The position numbers were made by a program, and so were the translations under genes. From Bradyrhizobium semiaridum (lineage in GTDB: Bacteria > Pseudomonadota > Alphaproteobacteria > Rhizobiales > Xanthobacteraceae), in contig NZ_JAGKJJ010000005.1 in the NCBI RefSeq assembly GCF_020329505.1, positions 124,001-188,000 on the forward strand: a stretch of 64,000 nt of DNA. The letters are read 5' to 3'. The notes under the pieces were generated by a model that had not been told where the DNA came from, ran no database searches, and was given only the letters and a program-made list of their open reading frames with translations. Positions 26,206 to 34,720 of the stretch are shown here, one piece after another (positions within the stretch are counted from its first letter, which is position 1; the number at the start of each line of letters is the position of its first letter).

Positions 26206-27501
26206 ATGGATATCTTCATTCTTCTCGCGACGATGCTGATTTGCTTCCTGATCGGAATGCCGATTGCCTATTCGCTGGCGATGGCCGCGATCGTCGGCGC
26301 ACTCTCGATCGGCATCCCGCTCGAGGCGGTGATGCTGAAGATCTCCGACGGCGTCAGCAAGGTCGCGATGCTGACGATACCGTTCTTCGTACTGGCCGGC
26401 GCGATCATGGCGGAAGGCGGCATGGCGAGACGCCTGGTGGCGTTCGCCGACGTGCTGGTCGGCCTCACCCGCCTCCGCGGCGGGCTCTCGATCGTCAACG
26501 TGCTTGCAACCACGTTCCTGAGCGGCATTTCGGGTTCGGCCGTCGCCGACACCTCCGCCATCGGCTCGGTGATGATCCCGCAGATGGAGAAGAACGGCTA
26601 TCCGCGGGTGTTCGCGACCAACCTGACGATCACCTCGTCGGTTCAGGCGCTGCTGGTGCCGCCGAGCCACAACGCGGTCCTCTATTCACTCGCCACCGGC
26701 GGAACGATCTCGATCAGCGCGCTGTTCATGGCCGGCGTGTTCCCCGGGCTGCTGCTCGGCTTCTCGCTGATCGTCCTGTGCCTTGCCATTGCCTATCGCG
26801 AGAAACATCCGCATGGCCAAGCCGTGCCGGCCAAGGATGCGGTCCGGATCGCGATCGATGCGGCGTGGGGACTGATCACGCTCGTCATCATCCTCGGCGG
26901 CATTCTGTGCGGCATCTTCACTGCGATCGAGGCCGGCGCCGTCGCCTGCATCTGGGCTTTCTTCGTGACCATGTTCATCTATCGCGACTATCGCTGGCGC
27001 GACCTGCCCGTGCTGTTGCACCGCACGCTGCGGACCGTCGCAATGGTGATGACGCTGATCGCGTGCGCCTCCAGCGTCGGCTACATCATGGCGCTGACGC
27101 AGATGCCGGCCAAGATGACGAGCTTCTTCCTGTCGATCTCAGACAACAAGTACGTCATCCTGTTTCTGATCAACGTTCTGCTGCTGGTGCTCGGCACGCT
27201 TGTCGACATGGCGCCGTCGATCCTGATCGCAACGCCGATCCTGTTGCCGGTGATGAAGAATTTCGGCGTCGATCCAGTTCATTTCGGCATGATCATGCTG
27301 CTCAATCTCGGCATCGGCCTGTGCCATCCGCCGGTCGGCGCGATTCTCTTTGTCGGATGTGCGGTCGGCAAGGTCACGATCGAGCAGGTCATGCGCAAGA
27401 TCTGGCCGTTCTACGCCGTGATGTTCTTTGTCCTGATGTGCGTGACCTATCTGCCGGAAATCTCGCTGTGGCTGCCGCGACAGCTTCAGCTCCTGCACTG
27501 A
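26206..27501 (+). CDS. dctM: TRAP transporter large permease DctM
   Basis: A 431-residue permease with about 12 helices that couples sodium entry to solute uptake. Typical segments are FFVLAGAIMAEGGMARRL, GSAVADTSAIGSVMIPQM and GIGLCHPPVGAILFVGCAVG. The start at 26206 is used because GGGAGG lies seven bases upstream; an earlier TTG at 26191 would add five residues. Downstream lie two truncated gene pieces and the amidohydrolase, likely once one operon. Confidence 0.93.
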   Translation: MDIFILLATMLICFLIGMPIAYSLAMAAIVGALSIGIPLEAVMLKISDGVSKVAMLTIPFFVLAGAIMAEGGMARRLVAFADVLVGLTRLRGGLSIVNVLATTFLSGISGSAVADTSAIGSVMIPQMEKNGYPRVFATNLTITSSVQALLVPPSHNAVLYSLATGGTISISALFMAGVFPGLLLGFSLIVLCLAIAYREKHPHGQAVPAKDAVRIAIDAAWGLITLVIILGGILCGIFTAIEAGAVACIWAFFVTMFIYRDYRWRDLPVLLHRTLRTVAMVMTLIACASSVGYIMALTQMPAKMTSFFLSISDNKYVILFLINVLLLVLGTLVDMAPSILIATPILLPVMKNFGVDPVHFGMIMLLNLGIGLCHPPVGAILFVGCAVGKVTIEQVMRKIWPFYAVMFFVLMCVTYLPEISLWLPRQLQLLH

Positions 27502-27594
27502 ACGACACGCGCATCTTGCGGAAGCGCGACAAACACGTCAGCATTGCCGTCAGAAGCGCGCCTGCGCCAGCTCCGTCAAGAAAGGGCACCCGTG

Positions 27595-27736
27595 GTGAGG
27601 ATCGTCGACCTGAGCCGAGAGCTCTATCACCGCACCCCGAGCTATCCCGGCTATCCGTCCATCATGCACGGGATGTGGAAGAACCACCAAGAGGCTCTCG
27701 CGGAATCCAGGAATGTCTACGGACTGTCCTCGATGA
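27595..27736 (+). pseudogene. 5' fragment of a cyclase/kynurenine-formamidase-like gene
   Basis: From GTG at 27595 the frame reads RIVDLSRELYHRTPSYPGYP and continues to VYGLSSM, as at the N-terminus of cyclase-family (metal-dependent formamidase-like) hydrolases. The match stops at about 27736. What follows in this frame is unconserved, arginine-rich sequence. The catalytic HxGTHxDxP motif is missing. The gene was cut by a deletion that joined it to a Bug receptor remnant. Confidence 0.6.
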
Positions 27737-27988
27737 CTCGGCTACAAGGACTTCACCTTCGACACGCTCCAGGGATTTCTCGCGCGTGCTCGCACCGCGC
27801 CATCCATCGTCGAGCTGCTCACAATGAAATCGATCGAGAGCCTGAAGGTGCCGAAGATCGCCGAGCAGCTGCGCAACAACGGCTTCGAAGTGCTGGCGGA
27901 CGGGCCCGACGCCATGCGCAAATGCATCGCCGATGAAGCGCCGAAGTGGCGCGAGATCATCGCGAAAGCCGGGATCAAGCCAATCTGA
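27737..27988 (+). pseudogene. 3' fragment of a Bug/TctC-family receptor gene
   Basis: In another frame, opening right where the cyclase fragment ends, the sequence reads GYKDFTFDTLQGFLARARTA and later AEQLRNNGFEVLADGPDAM and WREIIAKAGIKPI before the stop at 27986. This is the last roughly 83 residues of a Bug-type periplasmic receptor; no start or signal peptide remains. A TGA just upstream in frame closes it off. It is unrelated to the TRAP receptor and points to a lost TTT system. Confidence 0.6.
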
Positions 27989-28090
27989 TCAGGTCAGGAT
28001 TGCGCAGCACGCACAGCGTGTCGCTTGCGACCACTTCGCCGCATCCCTAGGCTGCCCGCGCACAAGACCAACAACAGGGAGGCGATCGTC

Positions 28091-29185
28091 ATGACGACAA
28101 GGCGGGATTTCCTGAAAACGGGAGCAGCGGCGGCGGCCGGCATCGTGTTCTGCGGCTGCGGGTTGGTCCACAACGCGCATGCGCAGCAGCCGCGTCAGAA
28201 ATTGCCGGTCACGGTGAACGGCCAGCGCGTCAAGACCATCGACATCCATTCGCATTGCCACTTCCGCGAGGCAGGTGCCCTGCTCGGCACTGACGCCGCC
28301 AAGGTCCAGTTGCCGCCGGTCAATGGCGCAGCCGAGGCGTTCGTCGAGATCGACAAGCGTCTCGCCGCAATGGACGCGCAAGCTGTCGATATGGAGGTGC
28401 TGTCGATCAATCCGTTCTGGTATGACCGGGATCGCGATCTCGCCGGGCAGATCGTGAAGATCCAGAACGAGAAGCTCGCCGAGCTGTGCGCGTCCAAACC
28501 CGACCGCTTCGCGGCCTTCGCGTCGCTGACGCTGCAGGCGCCGGAGCTTGCCGTCCAGGAACTGGAAACCGCAGTGAAGAAGCAAGGGCTGAAGGGCGCG
28601 GCGATCGGCGGTGTCGTCAATGGTGTCGAGTTCTCCGACCCGAAGTTCCATCCAGTCTGGGTCAAGGCCGAAGAACTCGGCGTCCCGCTGTTCATCCATC
28701 CGCAGGGCGTGCCCGAGCTGAACAAGCGGCTTACGGGCAATGGCTGGCTCGGCAACACGATCGGCAACCCGCTCGAGACCACGATCGCGCTCTCCCACCT
28801 GATCTTCGAGGGCACGCTTGACCGCTTCCCGGGTCTGAAGGTCATCGCCGCGCATGGCGGCGGCTATCTCGGCTCATATGCCGATCGCTCGGACCATGCC
28901 TGCCTGGTCGGCCCGAAGGGATGCAATGCGGAAACCAAGCTCAAGAAGGCGCCGACTGAATATCTCAAGCAGATCTATTTCGACTCGCTGATCTTCACGC
29001 CTGAGGCGATCCGGCACCTCGCGGCCCAGGTCGGCGCCAGCCAGATCGTGCTGGGGAGCGACTATCCGTATCCCTGGCAACTGGCGCCGGTCGATCACAT
29101 CTTCGCATGCGCATCGCTGAGCGACGACGACAAGGCCAACATCCTCGGCCGGACGGCGGCACGGCTGCTCGGCTTTGCGGCGTAG
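28091..29185 (+). CDS. Tat-exported amidohydrolase 2-family metal-dependent hydrolase (ACMSD-like)
   Basis: A 364-residue protein with twin-arginine leader TTRRDFLKTGAAAAAG and a possible cleavage after HAQQ. The TIM-barrel metal ligands are seen as DIHSHCH near residue 49, LFIHPQG, IAAHGGGYLG and GSDYPYPW near the C-terminus. Related enzymes are decarboxylases or hydrolases such as ACMSD and gamma-resorcylate decarboxylase. Export to the periplasm is unusual for the decarboxylases. Start 28091 has GGGAGG upstream. It follows the TRAP genes and the remnants and may process the compound before TRAP uptake. Confidence 0.87.
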   Translation: MTTRRDFLKTGAAAAAGIVFCGCGLVHNAHAQQPRQKLPVTVNGQRVKTIDIHSHCHFREAGALLGTDAAKVQLPPVNGAAEAFVEIDKRLAAMDAQAVDMEVLSINPFWYDRDRDLAGQIVKIQNEKLAELCASKPDRFAAFASLTLQAPELAVQELETAVKKQGLKGAAIGGVVNGVEFSDPKFHPVWVKAEELGVPLFIHPQGVPELNKRLTGNGWLGNTIGNPLETTIALSHLIFEGTLDRFPGLKVIAAHGGGYLGSYADRSDHACLVGPKGCNAETKLKKAPTEYLKQIYFDSLIFTPEAIRHLAAQVGASQIVLGSDYPYPWQLAPVDHIFACASLSDDDKANILGRTAARLLGFAA

Positions 29186-29226
29186 CAAGATCGGTGACGG
29201 GCGACTGGCACGGCGGAACGCGCTGT

Positions 29227-29248
29227 CGTCGCGCAATGGAGCGCGACG
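29227..29248 (+). terminator. Hairpin after the amidohydrolase gene
   Basis: Perfect 8-base arms CGTCGCGC and GCGCGACG flank a six-base loop 42 bases past the amidohydrolase stop, between convergent genes. No T-run follows, so termination is only suggested by position. Confidence 0.4.
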
Positions 29249-29264
29249 ATCTCGGAGTTGGCCT

Positions 29265-29507
29265 TCAGCGTCCCGATTTCGTTGCGCGCTGGGCTATTTG
29301 CGCCGGCGGCGCAACATCAGGCACAGGATCGGTCCCAACGAACTCCGCTTGTGCGGCATCGGAAATCCACTTGACCGCGGCTGGACGACTGACAAGCACC
29401 GCAATCACCGCGACGATGACGAGCACAGGCAGAGCGATAAGCTTGATGCTAAAGCTCTGATAATTGTGCTGCTGGTCCTGCTGTCGCTGATCGAAAGAGC
29501 CGTGCAT
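29265..29507 (-). CDS. Small single-pass membrane protein, unknown
   Basis: An 80-residue protein. A polar, Gln-rich N-terminus (GSFDQRQQDQQHNY) precedes one hydrophobic helix (LIALPVLVIVAVIAVLVS, about 23-40). A roughly 40-residue tail probably faces the periplasm. The start at 29507 is chosen because GGAGGA lies three bases before it; an ATG at 29519 overlaps that ribosome site. No family recognised. It lies downstream of the Crp-type regulator on the same strand, 135 bases away. Confidence 0.6.
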   Translation of the reverse strand: MHGSFDQRQQDQQHNYQSFSIKLIALPVLVIVAVIAVLVSRPAAVKWISDAAQAEFVGTDPVPDVAPPAQIAQRATKSGR

Positions 29508-29642
29508 GGATTCCTCCATATTGCAGGTGTGCTCCCCGACGCGCTGCTTACCGCAGCGCGCGCAAGGCAGATGTGAATGATTTCACAGGCCTGTCCGGTT
29601 CACCGTTTCGTGAGATAGCTCGGCGGCCAACTGGCAACGCGG

Positions 29643-30386
29643 CTATTCGCCGACATTCGCTCCGGCATCGACCAAGGCCTGAAGCGTCTCCGGCTTCAGC
29701 ACAACGATCGCGCCGTGTTCGAGTCTGACCCAGCCGCGCGCCGCCCAGGCGCGGAGCTGCTTGTTGATGCTCTCGCGCGTCATCCCGACCATCTCGCTGA
29801 TCTCCTGCTGGGTGATCGAGATGGTGCGCCCCTGCGGCTCGGACTTGTGCTTGTCGCTCAGCCGAAGCAGCGCGCTGGCCAAGCGGCCGGGCAGATCCTG
29901 CAGGATGACCTGTTCGACCTGGTCGCTGGTTCGGCGGAGCCGGGTGCAAAGCAGTTCGATGAATTTCATCGCCAGCGCCGGCTGGCTCCGAACGAACGGG
30001 ATGAACTCGCGCCGGTCGATGACGAACAGCTCGCAATTGCTGTTGGCGATGGCGTCTGCGGTGCGCGACAGGCCGTCGAGCAGCGCGATCTCGCCGAAGA
30101 TCTCGCCCGCCTCGATCAGGTTCAGAATCGCATTGCGGCCTTCCGGCGACGAAATGCTGATCTTCACCGTGCCGGAGATGACGGCGATCAGACTGGTGCC
30201 GGGGTCGCCCTTGGAGAAGATCGTCGTTCCACGCTTCAGCGTCACATGCTTGGCGTAGCGGCAGAGCTGGTCGAAGGCATCAGGTTCCAGGTCAGCGAAG
30301 TAAGGATGCTTGCGCAGCACCGACAGCTTGCTGCTGGAAAACGGCGGCGTGCCGGCAGTTCTTTCTATGGACGGCGCACCGGTCAT
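29643..30386 (-). CDS. Crp/Fnr-family transcription regulator
   Basis: A 247-residue regulator. The cyclic-nucleotide-binding-like barrel spans about 20-140 (GTTIFSKGDPGTSLIAVISG, GEIFGEIALLDGLSRTADA). The C-terminal winged helix contains ISITQQEISEMVGMTRESIN. The N-terminal cysteines for an Fnr iron-sulfur cluster are absent. The barrel has GEIALLDGLSRTADA where Crp has its cAMP-contacting GE and RT residues, so cyclic-nucleotide binding is plausible. The start at 30386 drops an unconserved leader. Confidence 0.88.
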   Translation of the reverse strand: MTGAPSIERTAGTPPFSSSKLSVLRKHPYFADLEPDAFDQLCRYAKHVTLKRGTTIFSKGDPGTSLIAVISGTVKISISSPEGRNAILNLIEAGEIFGEIALLDGLSRTADAIANSNCELFVIDRREFIPFVRSQPALAMKFIELLCTRLRRTSDQVEQVILQDLPGRLASALLRLSDKHKSEPQGRTISITQQEISEMVGMTRESINKQLRAWAARGWVRLEHGAIVVLKPETLQALVDAGANVGE

Positions 30387-30857
30387 CGTGATCCAAACGG
30401 ATTGTGTTGCATAAGAGCCGCCCACCACTCCGGGGGGACGCCGACAAGGCCAACGATCATTGAAAACACACGCAAGTATAGCCTTGCCGGTGGCCCACAG
30501 CAACAAAGGCCGCTATCCGCGGCGGCCGGGGAACCTAAAATGCAATTTTTAATAAGAAAGGCTGAGTAGCAAAACTATCGATTGCAGCGGTCTTGCATCT
30601 GAACCCGATGATACGCCAGGCAATTCCGTCCGGCGAAACCGTCTTTTGCCCGGTGGCTTGCACAGCCGGCCCGGGGCACCCCTAGCGGCCGAAGAGATGG
30701 GCCGAACCGCGACTACTCGATTTTTACCCGCCGGGTTGGCAATTCGCTTACCAAGAACGAGGCGGTCAACGCTTGTTCACGCCGAGAATCAAGACGCGGC
30801 AACCCGCCGTTCATGAACCGCGGCCTATCCCTCCTCAAAAGAGGGAGAGCAAAAACA
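30387..30857. other. Divergent intergenic region, no gene seen
   Basis: About 470 bases separate the Crp-type regulator from the small HTH-like gene. The part nearest 30540 is AT-rich (TGCAATTTTTAATAAGAAAG) and could hold promoter elements. No coding frame or RNA structure was convincing. Confidence 0.35.
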
Positions 30858-31163
30858 ATGCCGCAGATCTGGATGACCTATCACGAAATCGCCGACATGC
30901 TCGGCTGCGACCCACATATGGCGCGCAACACGAGCATCGAGCGCGCACTCGACAGAAAAAAGAGTCGTGACGGATTGACCCGCGTCAAGCTCGATTCCGA
31001 TTTGACCGCGCGGTTCGTTGCAGGACTGCGGAGTGCGGACGAGGCGCTGGATCAGGCGGTTCGGGCCCTGCTCGTGACGCATCAGGCAATGGCGCGCGCC
31101 GATCGCGCGGGCTTCGCGCCCCCTTCAACCCAGCTTGATCGCGGAATCGCCGTCGCGGGGTGA
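30858..31163 (+). CDS. Small HTH-like protein, unknown
   Basis: A 101-residue basic protein. Residues 6-40 (YHEIADMLGCDPHMARNTSI) look like a helix-turn-helix with a DNA-facing helix, followed by RKKSRDGLTRVKLD. The second half is helical and Ala-rich. GAGGGAGAGC precedes the start. I recall similar small proteins in Bradyrhizobium but know no function. DNA binding is inferred only from pattern. Confidence 0.6.
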   Translation: MPQIWMTYHEIADMLGCDPHMARNTSIERALDRKKSRDGLTRVKLDSDLTARFVAGLRSADEALDQAVRALLVTHQAMARADRAGFAPPSTQLDRGIAVAG

Positions 31164-31177
31164 TCGGCCTGCCGATC

Positions 31178-32014
31178 TCACAGCAGTTTGCCGTCGGGCC
31201 CAAAGAACGGATGCGGCCCGTCGAACTGACCGATCGGCACCTGGTGCGTCACCAGCTGACCAAAGCGCTGCCCCGGAAACCAGGCGTGGAGGTGAAACGC
31301 AGGCGGTTCTACCCTGAACGACGGCTCGCGCAGCCGCGCCAGATCGAGATCGACGGCATGGTTCGGCGCAGGGCAGATCGTCACGGGAATTCCGGCGCAA
31401 GTGGTCAGCATGGCGCGATGGACGTGCCCGCACGCGATCAGCTGAGTGCGGGGATGGCTGCGGACGATCCGCGCCAGCTCGTCGGCATTGAAAAGGTCCT
31501 GCTGGTCCATGTGCGAGATACCGCCCTTGAACGGCGGATGGTGGAGAAAGATCAGCGCCGGCCGATCCATCGCCGTGGCCAACGTCGCATCCAGCCATTG
31601 CAGCGTCGAAGTTTCGAGCATGCCGTGCGGCTTGCCGGGCACGCTTGAATCGAGCAGCAGCAGGTCGAGGCCGCCGACCTCGATTTTCTGATCGAGCGGG
31701 CCGGTCGCATGAGCGAACGCCGCTGGAAACGCGGCGCGCATCAATTCACGCGAGTCGTGATTGCCGGGGATTCCGGCAAACGGCAGCCGGAGCGGTGCCA
31801 GCAGCCGCTTCAGATGATCGTATTCCTCGGCGGTCGCCGTATCGACGAGATCACCCGAGATGACCACGAAATCCGGCGCAGGCTCGAACGCGTTCAGTGC
31901 CGCGACACACCTATCCAGCGCCTTCGCAGTATCAACACGGCCATAGGCCAGCGCGCCCGGCAGCTTGATGTGCAGATCGGATATCTGGGCGATGAGGACC
32001 GGTTTCGATGACAT
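31178..32014 (-). CDS. Metallophosphoesterase, GpdQ/CpdA-like phosphodiesterase
   Basis: A 278-residue calcineurin-type phosphoesterase. The dimetal motifs appear in order: ISDLHIK, VVISGDLVD, GIPGNHDSRE, FLHHPPFKGG and CGHVHRAM. The pattern and length resemble GpdQ, which hydrolyses glycerophosphodiesters and other phosphodiesters. No signal peptide is seen, so it acts in the cytoplasm. It starts eight bases after the ABC ATPase stop, as last gene of the importer operon. This suggests that it cleaves the imported ligand. A 3',5'-cAMP phosphodiesterase role is the alternative. Confidence 0.88.
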   Translation of the reverse strand: MSSKPVLIAQISDLHIKLPGALAYGRVDTAKALDRCVAALNAFEPAPDFVVISGDLVDTATAEEYDHLKRLLAPLRLPFAGIPGNHDSRELMRAAFPAAFAHATGPLDQKIEVGGLDLLLLDSSVPGKPHGMLETSTLQWLDATLATAMDRPALIFLHHPPFKGGISHMDQQDLFNADELARIVRSHPRTQLIACGHVHRAMLTTCAGIPVTICPAPNHAVDLDLARLREPSFRVEPPAFHLHAWFPGQRFGQLVTHQVPIGQFDGPHPFFGPDGKLL

Positions 32015-32022
32015 CGATGTTC

Positions 32023-33081
32023 TCAATCTTCGGATGGCAGGATACGAAGTGCTTCCGGCGGGACCGTAAGTCCAATCCGATCGCCGGCCTTGGCTTGAAT
32101 TGTATTGGCAGCATCCACATTCAGCGGCTTGGCCGATGCGCCGCTCACGACCAGCCGCTGCCGGTCACCGATGAAGCTGACGGTGTCGATGACACCGGCA
32201 AGCGATCCGGCGCCGGGCTCGACCACGCGGATGCTTTCCGGGCGGATCATGACGGTCGCATTCGCCGCGGTCGTTTCGCCGCCGACCGGCAGTCGTCCAC
32301 CCGGCAGGATCAACTCGCCTTTCTCCATGGGAGCTTCGACGATGTTGGCCGCGCCGACAAATTCCGCCACGAAGCGATTTCGTGGCGCGAAGTAAATCTC
32401 GCGCGGGGTGCCGATCTGCGCGATCCCGCCCTTGCGCATCACCACGATACGGTCGCCCAATTCCATCGCCTCGGCCTGGTCATGCGTCACATAGATCGTC
32501 GTGATCCCGAGCGCGCGCAGCAGCCGGTTGAGCTCGCTCCGCAAGCGGTCACGCAGCGCCGCGTCGAGCGCGGTCAGGGGTTCGTCGAGCAGCAGGATGC
32601 CCGGCCGGATCGCCACCGCACGAGCCAGGGCGACGCGCTGGCGCTGGCCGCCGGAGAGCTGATCGATGCGGCGATTCTCCAAACCGGTGATATTGGTCAG
32701 GGCCACCAGTTCCGCGACGCGCGCGGCGCGCTCATCCCGGGCAACACCGCGGATCTTCAAGCCGTAACCGATGTTGTCCGCCACGGTCATGTTGGGAAAC
32801 AGCGCGTAGGACTGAAACACCATCCCGATATTGCGCCGCTCGATCGGAACAGACGTCACATCCTTGCCGTCGAACAGCACCTTGCCGCCCGGATCCGGCA
32901 GCTCGAGGCCGGCAATGATGCGCAGCATCGTGGTCTTGCCGCAGCCGGACGGGCCGAGCAGCACCAGCGTCTCGCCGCGCGCGATGTCGAGGGTTGCAGG
33001 ATCAAGGGCACGCGTGCCGTCGGCAAAGGTCTTGCCGCAGCCGTCAATCCGCACCGATACGCCATGGCTGTCGGTGCTCAT
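32023..33081 (-). CDS. ABC importer ATPase with TOBE domain (PotA/FbpC/PhnT type)
   Basis: A 352-residue ATPase. Walker A GPSGCGKT is at 43-50, Q-loop FQSYALFP near 89, signature LSGGQRQR near 142 and Walker B ILLLDEP near 162. A C-terminal TOBE regulatory domain follows residue 240. It overlaps the second permease by four bases (ATGA), showing translational coupling. It energises import by the two permeases and receptor of this operon. Confidence 0.93.
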   Translation of the reverse strand: MSTDSHGVSVRIDGCGKTFADGTRALDPATLDIARGETLVLLGPSGCGKTTMLRIIAGLELPDPGGKVLFDGKDVTSVPIERRNIGMVFQSYALFPNMTVADNIGYGLKIRGVARDERAARVAELVALTNITGLENRRIDQLSGGQRQRVALARAVAIRPGILLLDEPLTALDAALRDRLRSELNRLLRALGITTIYVTHDQAEAMELGDRIVVMRKGGIAQIGTPREIYFAPRNRFVAEFVGAANIVEAPMEKGELILPGGRLPVGGETTAANATVMIRPESIRVVEPGAGSLAGVIDTVSFIGDRQRLVVSGASAKPLNVDAANTIQAKAGDRIGLTVPPEALRILPSED

Positions 33082-33863
33082 CGCTTATGCCCCCTGTCGG
33101 CCAGCAATTGCATCGCGACCAGAAGGGGAATGATCATCACGAAGAAGATCAAGGTATAGGCCGACGCCACCTCGAGCCGCATCGAGGCGTAGCTGTCCGC
33201 AAGCCCGACCGGCAAGGTCTTCGTCAGCGGTGTATGCAGCATCCAGGTCAGGTTGAACTCGCCGAGCGACAACGTGACCACCATCAGCGCTCCCGCCAGA
33301 ATTCCCGGCACTGCATTGGGCACGATCACCTCGCGGAAGCGCCGCCACGGCGACGCGCCCAGCGAGGCGGCTCCTTCATCAAGCGTCCTGATATCCACCG
33401 TGGCGAACACCGCCATGACCGACCGCACCATGAATGGCATCGTAAAGATGACATGCCCGACCAGGATGAACAGCCAGGAGCGGCGGAAATCGCCGAAGTC
33501 GCCATAGGCGAGCAGCAGCGCGAGCGCAATCGCAAGTCCCGGAATCGCCAGCGGCAGCGTGATGATCTCCTCGACGATCCGCGCAAGCGGGCCTCCGCGT
33601 ACATGCAGCGCGTAAGCCGCGGGAACGCCGACGACGAGCGTGACCGCAAGCGTGGCAAACGCAATCACGAAGGAGAGCAGGATCGTGCCGGCATAGAGCT
33701 GCCAGACCTGCAGGACCCATTGCAGGGTGATGCCGGACTGGATGCCGCGGAAATAGTTGACGGTGACGCCGGCCGAAATGGAGAGCCCCGCGGGCACCAC
33801 CAGAAATGCCGCAACGAGCATCGTGAAGATGAACTGGCCGGTGAAGATCAGGCGGTCGCGCAT
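33078..33863 (-). CDS. ABC importer permease 2
   Basis: A 261-residue inner-membrane permease with about six helices. The EAA coupling loop reads EGAASLGASPWRRFREVIVP. The N-terminal helix follows RDRLIFTGQFIFTM. It starts three bases after permease 1 ends and overlaps the ATPase start. Belongs to the PotC/PhnV-like set. Confidence 0.9.
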   Translation of the reverse strand: MRDRLIFTGQFIFTMLVAAFLVVPAGLSISAGVTVNYFRGIQSGITLQWVLQVWQLYAGTILLSFVIAFATLAVTLVVGVPAAYALHVRGGPLARIVEEIITLPLAIPGLAIALALLLAYGDFGDFRRSWLFILVGHVIFTMPFMVRSVMAVFATVDIRTLDEGAASLGASPWRRFREVIVPNAVPGILAGALMVVTLSLGEFNLTWMLHTPLTKTLPVGLADSYASMRLEVASAYTLIFFVMIIPLLVAMQLLADRGHKR

Positions 33864-33866
33864 GCT

Positions 33867-34682
33867 TCACCCGGCCGCTGCGACCGCGCTGCCGCTGAAC
33901 GATCGGGCCAGCGCCAGGATGAGCCAGGTGATCAGGCCGAGCCCGACCGAGAGTGCTGCGGAGGTCGCGAAATTGGCGGCCAGCGTGAACTCCGTGTAGA
34001 TCAGCATCGGCAGCACGTCGATGTTGGTTGCCAGCGTGAACGCGGTGCCGAAGGCTCCCATCGCCGTCGCGAAGGCGATTGCGCCGGAAGCGACAAAGGC
34101 CGGCGCCAGCGCCGGCAGCACGACGTCGCGCTGGACGGCCCAAGGGCCGGCACCGAGCGAGCGCGCGGCTTCCTCCAGGCTGACATCGAGCTTCTGCACA
34201 GCCGCCATGATGGTGAGGATCACGCGCGGGATCGAGAAATAGAGGTAGCCGAGAAAAAGGCCATAGATCGAATAGGCGAACACGAGCTTTTCACCGAGCA
34301 GACGGTTCGACAGATCGCCGATTAGGCCTTGCCGTCCGGCCAGCAGAATGATCATGAAGCCGACCACCACGCCGGGAAAAGCCAGCGGAAAAGTCAGCAT
34401 CGCAATCAGGACCGATCGCCCGGGAAAGCGGTGCCGCTGTAGAAACATTCCGGCAATCGTCGCCACGATCAGCGTGACGATCGTGGTCGCCGCGGCCAGC
34501 AGCACCGTGTTGATCAGGGTTGCGCGATAGCGGGGTTCCGTGAGGATGGCGAGATATCCAGCGAGTCCGTGCGGGCCTTCCGCGCCGGCGACGACCAGCC
34601 GGCCCATCGGCAGCAGGAAGAACGCCGTCGTCACAACCACGAGGGGCAGCAGACAGAACCAGACGAAGGATTTTTGCGACAT
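33867..34682 (-). CDS. ABC importer permease 1
   Basis: A 271-residue permease with about six helices. The coupling loop reads LEEAARSLGAGPWAVQRDVVLP. It sits 38 bases after the receptor gene and three bases before permease 2. The pair resembles the PotB/PhnU type of importer. Confidence 0.9.
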   Translation of the reverse strand: MSQKSFVWFCLLPLVVVTTAFFLLPMGRLVVAGAEGPHGLAGYLAILTEPRYRATLINTVLLAAATTIVTLIVATIAGMFLQRHRFPGRSVLIAMLTFPLAFPGVVVGFMIILLAGRQGLIGDLSNRLLGEKLVFAYSIYGLFLGYLYFSIPRVILTIMAAVQKLDVSLEEAARSLGAGPWAVQRDVVLPALAPAFVASGAIAFATAMGAFGTAFTLATNIDVLPMLIYTEFTLAANFATSAALSVGLGLITWLILALARSFSGSAVAAAG

Positions 34683-34720
34683 CGAGAGAATAGTGCCCCG
34701 GCGAGGGGCACCATATTGCC

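Noticed and set aside
29643..30386. Oxygen-sensing Fnr/FixK regulator
   Set aside because: No N-terminal cysteine cluster for a [4Fe-4S] centre, so a Crp-type or other ligand is more likely.
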